A DNA stretch of 64,000 bases from Stenotrophomonas maltophilia (GCA_009912235.1 WNDS01000001.1:1-64000); one strand, 5' to 3'. Counted from the stretch's first letter, positions 45,259 to 54,993 are shown. The notes: generated from the letters alone by a model not told the origin. Numbers and translations: made by a program.

Positions 45259-47985
45259 ATGCCCATCCACACCCTGGCGCGGCGCCCGTTGGCGCTTGCG
45301 CTGCCGTCCCTGTTGCTGGCGATGGCGCCGGCTGTCGCTTTCGCTGACGAGGCCTCGCCCACCCAGCTGCAGGAAGTAAGGATCACCGGCTCGCGCATTC
45401 CGCGTGCCAGTATCGAAGGCCCCTCGCCGGTGACGGTGATCAGCCGCGAGCAGATCGATGCACAGGGCTACCGCAACGCCTTCGATGCGCTCAACGCGCT
45501 GACCGAGAACACCGGCAACGTCCAGGGCGAGGATTTCGGCAACACCTTCACCCCGGCCGCCAACACCATCAACCTGCGCGGCCTGGGGCCGAACCGCACG
45601 CTGGTGCTGGTCAACGGCCGCCGCCAGGCGGACTACCCGCTGGCCTACGACGGCTCGGTGAACGTGGTGAACCTGGCCAACATCCCCAGCGCACTGATCG
45701 AGCGCATCGAAGTGCTGGCCGGCGGTGCCTCGGCCGTGTATGGCTCCGACGCGATTGCCGGCGTGGTCAACATCATCCTGAAGGACCATTACGAAGGCGT
45801 GGGCATCAACGTGCGCGCCGGTGGCACCGAACAGGGCGGTGGCGAAAACCATCGCGTGCAGGTGGTGGGCGGCGGCAGTGGCGAGCAGTGGCAGGGCGTG
45901 TTCGGCCTGGAGCTGGGCAACCGCAAGGCGATCTTCGCCTCGCAGCGCGACTTCATGGATTCGCTGGAGGATGACCCGCGCGGCATCACCCCGCAGGCCA
46001 CCGCCGTGGCCTACCGCCGCAACGCCAGCAGCGGGCGCTACATCGACCCGGTCAGCGCCGCCTGCGGCAACATCGCCGGGCTGTACGGCGACAGCGTGTT
46101 CCTGGCCAACAACCCGCGGCTGGGCAACTACTGCGGCAGCAACACCGCACCGGCCACGTTCTGGTCGGTGCAGACCGAGAAGCGCAACCTCGACGGCTAC
46201 GGGTCGCTGACCTGGCACCTGGACGACCGTAACGATCTGTTCGCCGATTTCGCGGTGGACAGCGCACGCATCTACAACAACACCCGCGCCCCGACCTGGA
46301 CGTCCTCGCGGACGTACTTCTACAACCAGAACACCGCCGCGCTGGAAACCTGGTACCGCCGTTTCGCGCCCGAGGAGATTGGTGGCCGCCAGCTCAATGC
46401 CAACCGCTTCCTGGAAAACTCGTGGTCGTTCAACGTTGGTGCCAAGGGGTTGATCGGTGACAGCGGCTGGCAGTACGAGGCCGCCTACAGCCGCTCGCGC
46501 TACGAGAACCGCACGCGCCGGCCGGTACTGCTGGCGGGCATCAACGACTACCTGCTGGGGCCGCAGCTGGGCGCGCGCAACGGTGTGCCGGTGTACGCAC
46601 CGGACCCGGCGCGGCTGTACCAGGGACTGACCCCGCAGGAATACGCACAGCTGTCTTCCACGCAGGAAAGCCGCAACGCGGCGTGGCTGCAGACCTTCAG
46701 TGCCAGCGTCAACGGCCGCCTGTTCGCACTGCCCGGTGGCGACGCCGCGCTAGCCGCGGTGGTGGAGGCGGGCAGCCAGGGCTACCGCAACGTGCCCGAC
46801 CCGCAGCTGGGTCAGGGCGTGTTCTGGAACACCAGCGCCGGCGTGCCGGCCGGTGGCGACCGCGACCGCTATGCCGCCGGTGTGGAACTGCAGCTGCCGC
46901 TGCTGGAAAAGCTGACCACCACCCTGGCCGGCCGCTATGACCAGTACCGCGCCGGTGGCAACCACATCGGCAAGGCCACCTGGAGCCTGGGCGTGGAGTT
47001 CCGTCCGTTCGAATCGCTGCTGTTGCGCGGCAGTGCGGCCACCAGCTTCCGCGCACCGGACATGAATTACGTGTTCGCCACGGAAACGCGTGGCTACAAC
47101 CCAGGCCTGACCGATTACTGGCGCTGCCGCACGGCCAACCAGGCCTATGCCAACTGCGATTTCAACAACCTGTCGATCGACTTCACCAGCGGCGCCAACC
47201 CGCAGCTACAGCCGGAAACGGCCAAATCCTATGGCCTGGGCCTGGTGTGGTCGCCGCTGTCGAGCGTTGATGTGATCGTGGACTACTACGACATCCGCAT
47301 CGACAACGAAGTGACCAATCTGGACAGCAGCCGCATCCTGCGCGATGAGGCCGACTGCCGGATCGGCCGCACGCTGGGCGGTGAGGCGCGTGACCTGGCC
47401 TCGCCGGTATGCGTGGATGCGCTGGCGCGGGTGATCCGCAACCCGTCCACTGCGGCCGTGCAGCCGGACCAGGTGACGCGTGTGATGATCAACCCGATCA
47501 ACGCGGCCTCCGAGTCGGTACGCGGGGTGGACGTGAAGGGCAACTGGCGCCTGGACGCTGGCCGCTATGGCCGCTTCACCACGCGCCTGGCCTACAGTCT
47601 GGTGCTGTCGCACGACTACCGCCAGTTCGCCGATGATCCGCTGCGCGACGTGCGCAATTCACTGGACGAGTTCCAGTGGCGCAGCAAGGCCAATGGCAGC
47701 ATTACCTGGCAGTACAACGCGTGGACGGCAACAATCTACGGCAGCCGTTACGGTTCGCTGCCGAAGAACGATGGCAGTGGCCGCATCGCCCCGTACATGA
47801 CCTACAACGGCAGCGTGTACCGCCAGTTCGGCGAGAACCTGTCGGTGGGCGTGATCGTCAACAACCTGCGCAACAGCAACCCGCCGGCGGACAGGAATGG
47901 CGGTGGCTGGCCGTACTACCCGGTGGGCAACTACGACCCGTACGGCCGGCAGTTCTGGCTGGAGATGGATTACCGGTTCCGTTGA
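45259..47985 (+). CDS. TonB-dependent outer-membrane receptor
   Basis: 908 aa. A signal peptide (RRPLALALPSLLLAMAPAVA, cleavage near FADEA) precedes a TonB-box-like LQEVRITGSRIPRAS. The plug (about 50-165) has INLRGLGPNRTLVLVNGRRQ and IERIEVLAGGASAVYGSDAI. The 22-strand barrel follows and ends in YRFR with the terminal aromatic near the end. This GSRIPR-type subgroup is abundant in Xanthomonadaceae and imports carbohydrates, peptides or siderophores; the ligand is not predictable. It is a single gene with about 215 nt of upstream DNA for its promoter and no adjacent FecIR-type regulators. Confidence 0.94.
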   Translation: MPIHTLARRPLALALPSLLLAMAPAVAFADEASPTQLQEVRITGSRIPRASIEGPSPVTVISREQIDAQGYRNAFDALNALTENTGNVQGEDFGNTFTPAANTINLRGLGPNRTLVLVNGRRQADYPLAYDGSVNVVNLANIPSALIERIEVLAGGASAVYGSDAIAGVVNIILKDHYEGVGINVRAGGTEQGGGENHRVQVVGGGSGEQWQGVFGLELGNRKAIFASQRDFMDSLEDDPRGITPQATAVAYRRNASSGRYIDPVSAACGNIAGLYGDSVFLANNPRLGNYCGSNTAPATFWSVQTEKRNLDGYGSLTWHLDDRNDLFADFAVDSARIYNNTRAPTWTSSRTYFYNQNTAALETWYRRFAPEEIGGRQLNANRFLENSWSFNVGAKGLIGDSGWQYEAAYSRSRYENRTRRPVLLAGINDYLLGPQLGARNGVPVYAPDPARLYQGLTPQEYAQLSSTQESRNAAWLQTFSASVNGRLFALPGGDAALAAVVEAGSQGYRNVPDPQLGQGVFWNTSAGVPAGGDRDRYAAGVELQLPLLEKLTTTLAGRYDQYRAGGNHIGKATWSLGVEFRPFESLLLRGSAATSFRAPDMNYVFATETRGYNPGLTDYWRCRTANQAYANCDFNNLSIDFTSGANPQLQPETAKSYGLGLVWSPLSSVDVIVDYYDIRIDNEVTNLDSSRILRDEADCRIGRTLGGEARDLASPVCVDALARVIRNPSTAAVQPDQVTRVMINPINAASESVRGVDVKGNWRLDAGRYGRFTTRLAYSLVLSHDYRQFADDPLRDVRNSLDEFQWRSKANGSITWQYNAWTATIYGSRYGSLPKNDGSGRIAPYMTYNGSVYRQFGENLSVGVIVNNLRNSNPPADRNGGGWPYYPVGNYDPYGRQFWLEMDYRFR

Positions 47986-48000
47986 GGTAGGGGGATCGGA

Positions 48001-48240
48001 TTGTGAGGGTGCCGGCCAACGGCCGGCACTACCATGGCGGTTGGGTCCGCGGGTTCTGTAGGTCCACGCCATGCGTGGATGGTGTCTGCGATTGCAGGGA
48101 TTGTGAGGTTGCCGGCCAACGGCCGGCACTACCACGGCGGTTGAGTTCGCGGGTTCTGTAGATCTACGCCATGCGTGGATGGGTGCCTGCGATTGCAGGG
48201 ATTGTGAGGTTGCCGGCCAACGGCCGGCACTACCACGTTG
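48001..48240. repeat. SMAG-like GTAG palindrome array (2.4 copies of a 100-bp unit)
   Basis: A unit of about 100 bp is repeated at 48001-48100, 48101-48201 and partly at 48202-48240. Each unit has palindrome A, TGCCGGCC-AAC-GGCCGGCA with GTAG at one end on the minus strand (48009-48032, 48108-48132, 48209-48233). The two full units also have palindrome B, TCCACGC-CAT-GCGTGGA preceded by GTAG (48058-48080, 48158-48180; the second copy has TCTACGC). GTAG-ended palindromes of this kind are the SMAG elements of Stenotrophomonas maltophilia. They may act as RNA stabilisers or terminators for the TonB receptor transcript. Confidence 0.85.
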
Positions 48241-48262
48241 GTTGGATTGGCGGTTTTTTCGG

Positions 48263-48900
48263 TCAGGGCAGGGCCTGGGACAGGTACGATTCGATGAGGT
48301 AGCTGAAAGGCTGCTGCTGGTTGTCGCGCAGCAGGGCGCGCACTTCCAGCACAGTGGCATGGTCGCCGTTGCCGCGCGGGGCCAGAAGGTCTGGTCGGCC
48401 AGGGTCTGGCGCTGGAAACCCAGCGGGCTGACCACGCGGCCGAACGGTTCATCGGTGCTGTCCAGCACCGCGTTCATGGCCGGGCTCAGGCGATCGGGCA
48501 GGTACCAGTTGTCGGCCTCGGACAGCACCCGGCGGCCGCAGGTCAGCTGCACCCGGCGGTAACGCAGCGGGGTGGCGGCGGTGGCGCCCAATGCTGCCAG
48601 CACGTCGGCCGGGGCGGCCTTGTCCTGGCCATGCACGCGCACCGCGCGCACCCGGGCCTGTTCGGCCAAGCCGTGTTCGGCGCACCAGGTTTCCAGGGTG
48701 GTGGTGGCGCTGCGGCCGGCCAGCACGCGTTGGTGCAGCTGTTCCACCAGTGCCGACGGTGCGATGCGCTGCTGGCCCGGCGGCGCCTGCGGCGCGGCCA
48801 CGGGGACGTCGGCGGCGGACAGGCTGGCGATGGGCGCGGCAGCGAGCAGGGACGCAGCCTGCCAGCGGCGGAGACGATCGTGGCGGTCGGTGGGGCCCAT
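48263..48900 (-). pseudogene. Exported chorismate-lyase-like protein, frameshifted
   Basis: About 212 aa when repaired. A signal peptide (RRWQAASLLAAAPIASLSAA) is present. The segment NWYLPDRLSPAMNAVLDSTD, with EPFGRVVSPLGFQRQTL, resembles the chorismate lyase / UTRA fold. At about 48375-48383 (GC-rich run) the frame shifts; the other frame continues RGNGDHATVLEVRALLRDNQ and SYLIESYLSQALP to TGA at 48263. Otherwise the frame runs into the repeat array. The function is uncertain, and export is unusual for a chorismate lyase. Confidence 0.6.
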
Positions 48901-48995
48901 GCAGCATCACAACGTAAACAGGCGCCCATGGTACCCCTTCACGCGTGTCCGCGGCGTGCCGTAAACGACAGCCCGAGCTGCGATGGACGCATTGC

Positions 48996-49877
48996 TCACA
49001 CGCGCTCGCGCTGCACCTGCCGCCACAACGCGCTGGCCAGTGCGCGCACCGCCTCATCGGCGTCAGTCCGGTGCAGCAGGCCGATCTCGTAGTTGTCCAC
49101 CATTGGCAGCTGGCGCTGGCCGTCGATGATGCGATGCTCGCGGCCCACAGCGCGGCGCGGCAGCAGGCTGATGCCGATACCGTCGGCCACCGCGCCCTGG
49201 ATGCCGCTGAGCGAGGAACTGGTGAAGGCGATGCGCCAGCGCAGGCCGAGTGCTTCCACGGCGTGGATCATCTCGTCGCGGTACAGCCCGCGCGGCGGGA
49301 AGGTGACCAGCGGCACCGGGTCCAGCGCCAGACTGGGGCGGCGCAGGCTGTCGATCCAGTGCATTGGTTCGGGCCGGCACTGCACGGCCTGGCGGCTGTT
49401 GCGGCGCTGCTTGACCAGCACCAGGTCCAGTTCGCCATGGTCGAAGCCGTGGGCCAGATCGCGGCTGAGCCCGCTGCTGATCTCCAGCTTCACCTGTGGG
49501 TGGCGGCGGCTGAAGGCGGCCAGCATGCGGGTGGTCTGCGGGTTGACGAAATCCTCGGGCACGCCGATGCGCACGGCGGTTTCCACGGCGGCCCCGGCCA
49601 GGGCCTGCAGCAGTTCCTCGTTCAGGTCGAGCATGCGTCGGGCATATCCGAGCAGGGTATGCCCGGCGTCGGTGGGCTGCACATCGCGGTGGCCGCGTTC
49701 CAGCAGCCGGTGCCCGGCCAGTTCCTCCAGCCGGCGGATCTTCTGGCTGACCGTGGACTGGGTGGAGTGCAGACGGGTGGCGGCAGTGGTGAAGCTGCCG
49801 CAGTCGGCCACCCGCACCAGCGCCTGCAGCAGGTCCAGGTCGAACAGCAGCCTATTTGGTTTTCCACTGGCTGGCAT
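48996..49877 (-). CDS. LysR-family transcriptional regulator
   Basis: 293 aa. The N-terminal winged helix-turn-helix is typical (LLQALVRVADCGSFTTAATR, TQSTVSQKIRRLEE), followed by a substrate-binding domain (VRIGVPEDFVNPQTTRML onward). It is divergent from the ankyrin gene at 49975 with about 97 nt between them, so that gene, or its own promoter, is a likely target. The inducer is unknown. Confidence 0.92.
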   Translation of the reverse strand: MPASGKPNRLLFDLDLLQALVRVADCGSFTTAATRLHSTQSTVSQKIRRLEELAGHRLLERGHRDVQPTDAGHTLLGYARRMLDLNEELLQALAGAAVETAVRIGVPEDFVNPQTTRMLAAFSRRHPQVKLEISSGLSRDLAHGFDHGELDLVLVKQRRNSRQAVQCRPEPMHWIDSLRRPSLALDPVPLVTFPPRGLYRDEMIHAVEALGLRWRIAFTSSSLSGIQGAVADGIGISLLPRRAVGREHRIIDGQRQLPMVDNYEIGLLHRTDADEAVRALASALWRQVQRERV

Positions 49878-49974
49878 TTGAACATTTCATTTCTGGATGC
49901 GTCTGCTGACTTCTACCATGCAGGGCAGGGGGCGGCAACGCGGCCGCTCCACCTGCCACAGGGGGACTGCCCGC

Positions 49975-50655
49975 ATGCCGACCTTTCGATCCCGCCGCTG
50001 GACGCTGCTGCTGGCCTGCTTGATGGCGCTGGCGATGCCGGCCTGCGCGCAGACACCCGATGCCGACCAGCGCCTGCGCGCGGCCGCCAGCCGGGGCGAT
50101 GCGGCCGCTGTGCGCGCGGCGCTGCAGGCCGGTGCAGGCGTCGATGCACGCGATGGCCAAGGCCGCACCGCGTTGCTGCTGGCCACCCATGGCAACCATC
50201 CCGAGGCGGCGCGCGTGCTGGTAGAGGCCGGCGCTGACGTCAACGCCAAGGATGCGATCCAGGACAGCCCGTACCTGTACGCCGGTGCGCGCGGGCACGA
50301 TGCCATCCTCGAACTCACCCTGCAGCACGGCGCCGACCTGGCCAGCACCAACCGCTATGGCGGCACCGCGCTGATTCCCGCGGCCGAGCGTGGCCATGTG
50401 AGCACCGTGCGGCGCCTGCTGCAGGCCGGCGTGGCGGTGGACCACATCAACCGCCTGCACTGGACAGCGCTGCTGGAGGCCATCGTGCTGAGCGATGGCG
50501 GCCCGGCGCATGTGCAGATCGTGCAGGCGCTGCTGCAGGCCGGTGCCGACCCGATGCTGGCCGACGGCGATGGCGTGACCCCGCTGCAGCACGCCCGCCA
50601 GCGCGGCTACCACGCCATCGAAGCGGCGTTGCAGGCGGCCGGCGCCGAGCGCTGA
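49975..50655 (+). CDS. Exported ankyrin-repeat protein
   Basis: 226 aa from ATG 49975. A signal peptide (RRWTLLLACLMALAMPACAQ) is followed by about five ankyrin repeats (for example GRTALLLATHGNHPEAARVL and GGTALIPAAERGHVSTVRRL). The DDE-type helix-turn-helix spacing of about 33 residues is clear. It probably works in the periplasm through protein binding. Divergent from the LysR gene. Confidence 0.88.
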   Translation: MPTFRSRRWTLLLACLMALAMPACAQTPDADQRLRAAASRGDAAAVRAALQAGAGVDARDGQGRTALLLATHGNHPEAARVLVEAGADVNAKDAIQDSPYLYAGARGHDAILELTLQHGADLASTNRYGGTALIPAAERGHVSTVRRLLQAGVAVDHINRLHWTALLEAIVLSDGGPAHVQIVQALLQAGADPMLADGDGVTPLQHARQRGYHAIEAALQAAGAER

Positions 50656-50703
50656 CGGCTGACCGAACCCTTTCCCTCCGCACGCGCTGCGCGCACCACC
50701 TGG

Positions 50704-52158
50704 ATGCCCTACATGCCCCGTCTTTCCGTGTTGACCCTTGCCTTCGCCCTTGCCGGGCTGCCGCTGGCCGCCCAGGCCGCTGAAAAGGCCGAACTGCTGA
50801 TCCGCAACGCCACCGTGGTGGACGTGGAGCACGCGCGCACGCTGCCGGGGCAGAGCGTGGTCATCCGCGGCGAGGACATCGTGGCCATCGGCAGCGACGC
50901 CACGCTGCGTGCGCAGTGGACGGCCACCCGCCAGATCGACGCCAGCGGCCGCTACCTGATTCCGGGCCTGTGGGACATGCACGTGCATTTCGGCGGCGGC
51001 GCGGCGCTGGTGGAAGAGAACAAGGCACTGTTGCCGCTTTACATCGCCCATGGCATCACCACCGTGCGCGACTGTTCCGGCGATCTGCCGCAGCAGGTGC
51101 TGCAGTGGCGTGGCGAGATTGCCAACGGCACGCTGTTCGGGCCGCGGCTGCTGACCTCCGGCGCCAAGATCGAAGGCATCAAGCCGGTCTGGAAGGGCAC
51201 CCTTGAAGTGGGCAGCACGGCCGAGGTCGACCAGGCCATCACCCGCCCGCAGCATGACAAGGTCGACTTCGTGAAGATCACCGACAGCACGCTGAAGCCG
51301 GAGCTGTTCCTGTATTCGGCCAGTGCTGCGCGCAAGGCCGGTTTCAAGGCCTCCGGGCACATTCCGATGGCGCTGACCGTCGAGCAGGCCGTCGATGCGG
51401 GCCTGGCCTCCATCGAACACCTGGACTACGCCTTCAAGGCCGGCAGCAGGGACGAGGCGCAGATCGCCGCTGGTTTCGGTGCCGGCCGCATCGACCGCGC
51501 CGAGGCCAACCGCCGGCTGGATGCCAGCTTCGACCGCGAGACGGCCCTGCGTGCCTACCGCGATTTCGCACGGCGCGGCGTGTTCGTTACGCCTACGCTC
51601 AACGGCGGGCGCATCCTCGATTTCCTCGACCAGGACGACCACGCCAAGGACCCGTACCTGGCCTACATCGGCCCGGGCCTGCGCGCGACCTACCAGTGGC
51701 GCGTGGACCGCGCGGCCAAGGCCAGCCCGGCGCAGATCGAGGCGCGGCAGGCGCAGTACCACCAGGTGGCGGCGGTGTTGCCGCTGCTGCAGGAAGCCGG
51801 GGTGACGATCATCGCCGGCACCGATGCCGGTTTCCTCAACTCGTACAACTTCCCCGGCATCGCCCTGCACCAGGAACTGCAGTTGTTCGTGAAGGAAGGC
51901 CTGAGTGCGCCGCAGGCGCTGTCGGCGGCCACGCGCTCGGGGCCTGCCTGGTTCGGGCAGATGGACCGCTACGGCGGCGTGGCGGCAGGCAAGGCGGCCG
52001 ACCTGGTGCCGCTGACCGCCAACCCGCTGCAGGACATCGCCGCCACGCAGAAGATCGATACGGTGATACTGCGCGGTGTGGTCTACGACCGGGCCGCGCT
52101 GGACGCGATGCTGGCCGCCACCCGTGCCAAGGTGGCGGCCTGGAACGCTGCGCAGTAA
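50704..52158 (+). CDS. Exported metal-dependent amidohydrolase
   Basis: 484 aa; ATG 50713 three codons later is an alternative start. A signal peptide (LSVLTLAFALAGLPLAAQAA) shows export. Amidohydrolase metal ligands are visible: WDMHVHF (HxH, about residue 97), VDFVKIT (Lys, about 195), SGHIPMALT (His), SIEHLDYAF (His) and IIAGTDAGF (Asp). It belongs to the imidazolonepropionase-like or prolidase-like group. The substrate is not predictable; dipeptides are common for exported members. It follows the ankyrin gene by 48 nt and may share its transcript. Confidence 0.88.
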   Translation: MPYMPRLSVLTLAFALAGLPLAAQAAEKAELLIRNATVVDVEHARTLPGQSVVIRGEDIVAIGSDATLRAQWTATRQIDASGRYLIPGLWDMHVHFGGGAALVEENKALLPLYIAHGITTVRDCSGDLPQQVLQWRGEIANGTLFGPRLLTSGAKIEGIKPVWKGTLEVGSTAEVDQAITRPQHDKVDFVKITDSTLKPELFLYSASAARKAGFKASGHIPMALTVEQAVDAGLASIEHLDYAFKAGSRDEAQIAAGFGAGRIDRAEANRRLDASFDRETALRAYRDFARRGVFVTPTLNGGRILDFLDQDDHAKDPYLAYIGPGLRATYQWRVDRAAKASPAQIEARQAQYHQVAAVLPLLQEAGVTIIAGTDAGFLNSYNFPGIALHQELQLFVKEGLSAPQALSAATRSGPAWFGQMDRYGGVAAGKAADLVPLTANPLQDIAATQKIDTVILRGVVYDRAALDAMLAATRAKVAAWNAAQ

Positions 52159-52206
52159 CGCACCGCCGCGCAGGGCGGAGCAGGCCGCGCGCGTTGCGGC
52201 CTGCGC

Positions 52207-53148
52207 TCAGCGCAGCGGGGGCAGGGGTGCTGGCCGCATGCCGTGCAGGCTGGGCAGGGCGGCCTTCATCGCTTCGATGAAGGCGCGCAGCCGCAGCGGC
52301 TGCTGGCGGTCGGCCGGGAACACCAGATAGACCGGCAGCGGGGGCGCTTCCCAGTCGGGCAGCAGCTGCACCAGCCGCCCCTGCGCCAGGTCATCGGCCA
52401 CCAGCCACGCCGATACCACGGCGGCGCCCAGCCCGGCGCGCACCGCGTGGTGGACGACGAACAGGTTGTCGGTCAGCAGCCGTGGGGCGAAGGTAAGCGT
52501 GTGCGCGTGGCCGCGCTGGTCGTGCAGCACCAGCCGCTCGCGGTAGAAGGTGGTGATCGAGACCCAGGGCAGGGCCTCGGCATGCGCCGGGGTGATGACC
52601 GCTGCGGGATCGGCCAGCGCCGGTGCGGCGACCACGATGCGCGGCACTTCGGCCAGCGGCAGCGCCACCAGCCGCGATTCCTTCACCTCGCCCACCCAGA
52701 TCGCGCAATCCATGCCTTCGGCGATGAAATCCGGGCGCCGGTCTTCCAGGATCCATTCCACGCTCAGCTGCGGGTGCTGGGCCAGGAAGGCCATCATGGT
52801 GTGCGCAAGCTGGGCCTGGCCGAAGGCATGCGGTGCCAGGATGCGCAGGTGCCCGCGCAGCACGTCCGGTTCGCCCTGCACTTCGGCCTGCAGCGATTCC
52901 CATTCGTCCAGCACGCGCTGGGCGTGGCGCTGGCAGCGCAGCCCTTCTTCGGTCAGCTGCAGGGCGTGGGTGGAACGCTGCAGCAGGCGCAGGCCGAGCT
53001 GGCGTTCCAGCGCCTGCAGCCGGCGGCTGACCGTGGGCTGGGTGGTGCCGAGCTGGGCGGCGGCCGCGGACAGGCTGCCGGCATCGACGATGCGCAGGAA
53101 GGTACGCAGCAGGTCCAGGCGGTCGGCGGTGGCGTTGGGGTCGTTCAT
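52207..53148 (-). CDS. LysR-family transcriptional regulator
   Basis: 313 aa from ATG 53148 (MNDPNATADRLDLLRTFLRI). The HTH region is AGSLSAAAAQLGTTQPTVSR. The C-terminal effector domain resembles the CrgA-like group (IEAMKAALPSLHGM end). It is divergent from the MFS gene at 53249 with about 100 nt between, a typical regulator-exporter pair. The operator was not identified. Confidence 0.92.
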   Translation of the reverse strand: MNDPNATADRLDLLRTFLRIVDAGSLSAAAAQLGTTQPTVSRRLQALERQLGLRLLQRSTHALQLTEEGLRCQRHAQRVLDEWESLQAEVQGEPDVLRGHLRILAPHAFGQAQLAHTMMAFLAQHPQLSVEWILEDRRPDFIAEGMDCAIWVGEVKESRLVALPLAEVPRIVVAAPALADPAAVITPAHAEALPWVSITTFYRERLVLHDQRGHAHTLTFAPRLLTDNLFVVHHAVRAGLGAAVVSAWLVADDLAQGRLVQLLPDWEAPPLPVYLVFPADRQQPLRLRAFIEAMKAALPSLHGMRPAPLPPLR

Positions 53149-53248
53149 GCACGCAGCGTATGGCAATTATGTCTGTGAGCCTACTACAGGTATGAAGCCC
53201 GCAGGCGCACGCTAGCCGCCAGTTTTCCTCCTCCCCCCGGAGTTCCCC

Positions 53249-54442
53249 ATGTCATCCCCCACTGTTGCAGTGGCCGCGCCCGCGGCTGCTGGCCCGTCTG
53301 CATCCCTGGTCACGGCGATGGCCGCCGGCGCCGGCTTCGCCGTGGCCTCGCTCTACTACAGCCAGCCGATGCTCGGCCTGATCGCCCAGGACCTGGGCGC
53401 CGGTGAACGCAGCATCGGCCTGGTGCCGACCCTGACCCAGCTCGGCTATGCGCTGGGCATCCTGTTGCTGGCGCCGCTGGGCGACCGCTTCGACCGCCGC
53501 CGGCTGATCCTGGGCAAATCGGTGCTGCTGGCGTTGGCGCTGGCCGCTGCGGCGATGGCCGCGCAGCTGCCCGGGCTGCTGCTGGCCAGCCTGGTGGTGG
53601 GCCTGGTGGCCACGCTGGCGCAGGACATTGTGCCGGCTGCGGCCACGCTGGCGCCGGACGCACAGCGCGGCCACGTGGTGGGCCGGGTGATGACCGGCCT
53701 GCTGCTGGGCATCCTGCTCTCGCGCGTGGTCAGCGGGCTGGTCGCGCAGGCCTGGGGCTGGCGCGTGCTGTTCGTGATGGCGGCGCTGGCGGTGGCGCTG
53801 ATGGGTGCGGTGCTGGCGCGGTCGCTGCCACGCTTCGCCCCGACCACCACGCTGCGCTACCCGGCGCTGCTGGGCTCGCTGCTGCAGCTGTGGCGCGAGC
53901 AGCCGCAGCTGCGCCGGGCGGTGGCCAGCCAGTCGCTGCTGGCGGCGGGGTTTAGCGCGTTCTGGTCGACGCTGGCGCTGATGCTGCATGCACGGCTGGG
54001 CCTGGGCAGCGCGGCGGCTGGCGCGTTCGGCATTGCCGGTGCCGCCGGTGCACTGGCCGCACCGATTGCCGGCCGCCACGCCGACCGGCTGGGCAGCCAT
54101 GCAGTGGCGCGGCTGGCGATCATGGTGGCGCTGGCCGGGTTCGCCCTGCTGTTGACCAGCGATTGGCTGCCGCGCGGTGCGCCGCTGCCGGTGCTGGCGA
54201 TCAGCACCGTGGTGTTCGATTTCGGCTTCCAGTCGGCGTTGATCGCGCACCAGACGCTGGTCTACGGCCTGGTGCCGCCGGCGCGCAGCCGCCTCAACGC
54301 CGTGCTGTTCACCGGCATGTTTATCGGCATGGCGGCCGGTGGTGCGCTGGGCAGCCTGGCGCTGGCGCAATGGGGCTGGCAGGGCGTGGCGATGCTGGCC
54401 ACCGGCTGCGCCGCCGGCAGCCTGTTGATCCGCCTGCGCTGA
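53249..54442 (+). CDS. MFS transporter (12 helices)
   Basis: 397 aa. The major facilitator pattern LAPLGDRFDRRRLILGKSVL between helices 2 and 3 is clear, with twelve hydrophobic segments over the length and a second-half repeat of the loop (GRHADRLGSHAVAR). It is probably a proton-driven exporter of drugs or metabolites, controlled by the divergent LysR protein. The substrate is unknown. The start is placed after GGAGT at 53238-53242. Confidence 0.9.
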   Translation: MSSPTVAVAAPAAAGPSASLVTAMAAGAGFAVASLYYSQPMLGLIAQDLGAGERSIGLVPTLTQLGYALGILLLAPLGDRFDRRRLILGKSVLLALALAAAAMAAQLPGLLLASLVVGLVATLAQDIVPAAATLAPDAQRGHVVGRVMTGLLLGILLSRVVSGLVAQAWGWRVLFVMAALAVALMGAVLARSLPRFAPTTTLRYPALLGSLLQLWREQPQLRRAVASQSLLAAGFSAFWSTLALMLHARLGLGSAAAGAFGIAGAAGALAAPIAGRHADRLGSHAVARLAIMVALAGFALLLTSDWLPRGAPLPVLAISTVVFDFGFQSALIAHQTLVYGLVPPARSRLNAVLFTGMFIGMAAGGALGSLALAQWGWQGVAMLATGCAAGSLLIRLR

Positions 54443-54524
54443 CGCCTCCGACTCTGGCGCTAGCGGGGAGGAGCGGCGAGCATCGCCGCTTCCCCTGTGC
54501 GGCGGCCAGTGAAGGAACGGCGGT

Positions 54525-54938
54525 ATGAAGGTGCGATGGATGGGCGCGGCGCTGTGGCTGATGATGCTGGAATCCAGCGCGCAGTCGCGCGTGTACAAAT
54601 GCGTGGATGGCGCAGCGGCGGTCTACCAGCAGATGCCCTGCCCAGGCCAGGCCGAGTGGCGCTGGGAAATTCCCGCCGAGCCACCGCGGCCCAAGGTGAA
54701 AACGGCACCGGTGCCGGCGCGGCCGCCGGCCTACCGTCGTTCACCGCGTACGGCATTGCACCGCAGCCTGCCCGAGGCGGCCGCCGGGGTGCGTGGCGCG
54801 GTGATCGGCTGGGCGCGTGAACCACGCCGCTGCGACGAGGCCCGGCGCTGGCGCGCGCAGCAGCTGGGCAGCAGCACGCGGCTGGACTACCTGCAGCAGC
54901 GGCAGCTGGACGATGCGGTGCACGCGGCCTGCCGCTGA
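54525..54938 (+). CDS. DUF4124-type exported small protein
   Basis: 137 aa. A signal peptide (MKVRWMGAALWLMMLESSAQ) is followed by the DUF4124 start VYKCVDGAAAVYQQMPCPGQ. The remainder is proline- and arginine-rich and ends in a helix with DEARRWRAQQLGSS and a final Cys. Function unknown; this family is common and abundant in Xanthomonadaceae. It is followed by a terminator. Confidence 0.8.
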   Translation: MKVRWMGAALWLMMLESSAQSRVYKCVDGAAAVYQQMPCPGQAEWRWEIPAEPPRPKVKTAPVPARPPAYRRSPRTALHRSLPEAAAGVRGAVIGWAREPRRCDEARRWRAQQLGSSTRLDYLQQRQLDDAVHAACR

Positions 54939-54952
54939 CGGCGAAAACGAAA

Positions 54953-54972
54953 ACGGCACCCGAAGGTGCCGT
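54953..54972. terminator. Bidirectional terminator after the DUF4124 gene
   Basis: ACGGCACC (54953-54960) and GGTGCCGT (54965-54972) pair around the loop CGAA. The upstream A-rich stretch (CGAAAACGAAAA) makes a T-run on the minus strand, so it mainly ends the leftward transcript of the DUF2968 gene that converges here. Confidence 0.85.
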
Positions 54973-54993
54973 CCGTGGTGCTGACCGTCCGGC

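Noticed and set aside
48001-48240. CRISPR array
   Set aside because: The repeated unit is about 100 bp with internal palindromes and no unique spacers of uniform size; GTAG ends fit SMAG elements instead. No cas gene is present.
53252-54598. A 448-aa leftward frame opposite the MFS gene
   Set aside because: His-, Gln- and Arg-rich complement of a transmembrane protein; the rightward frame has twelve helices and the MFS loop motif.
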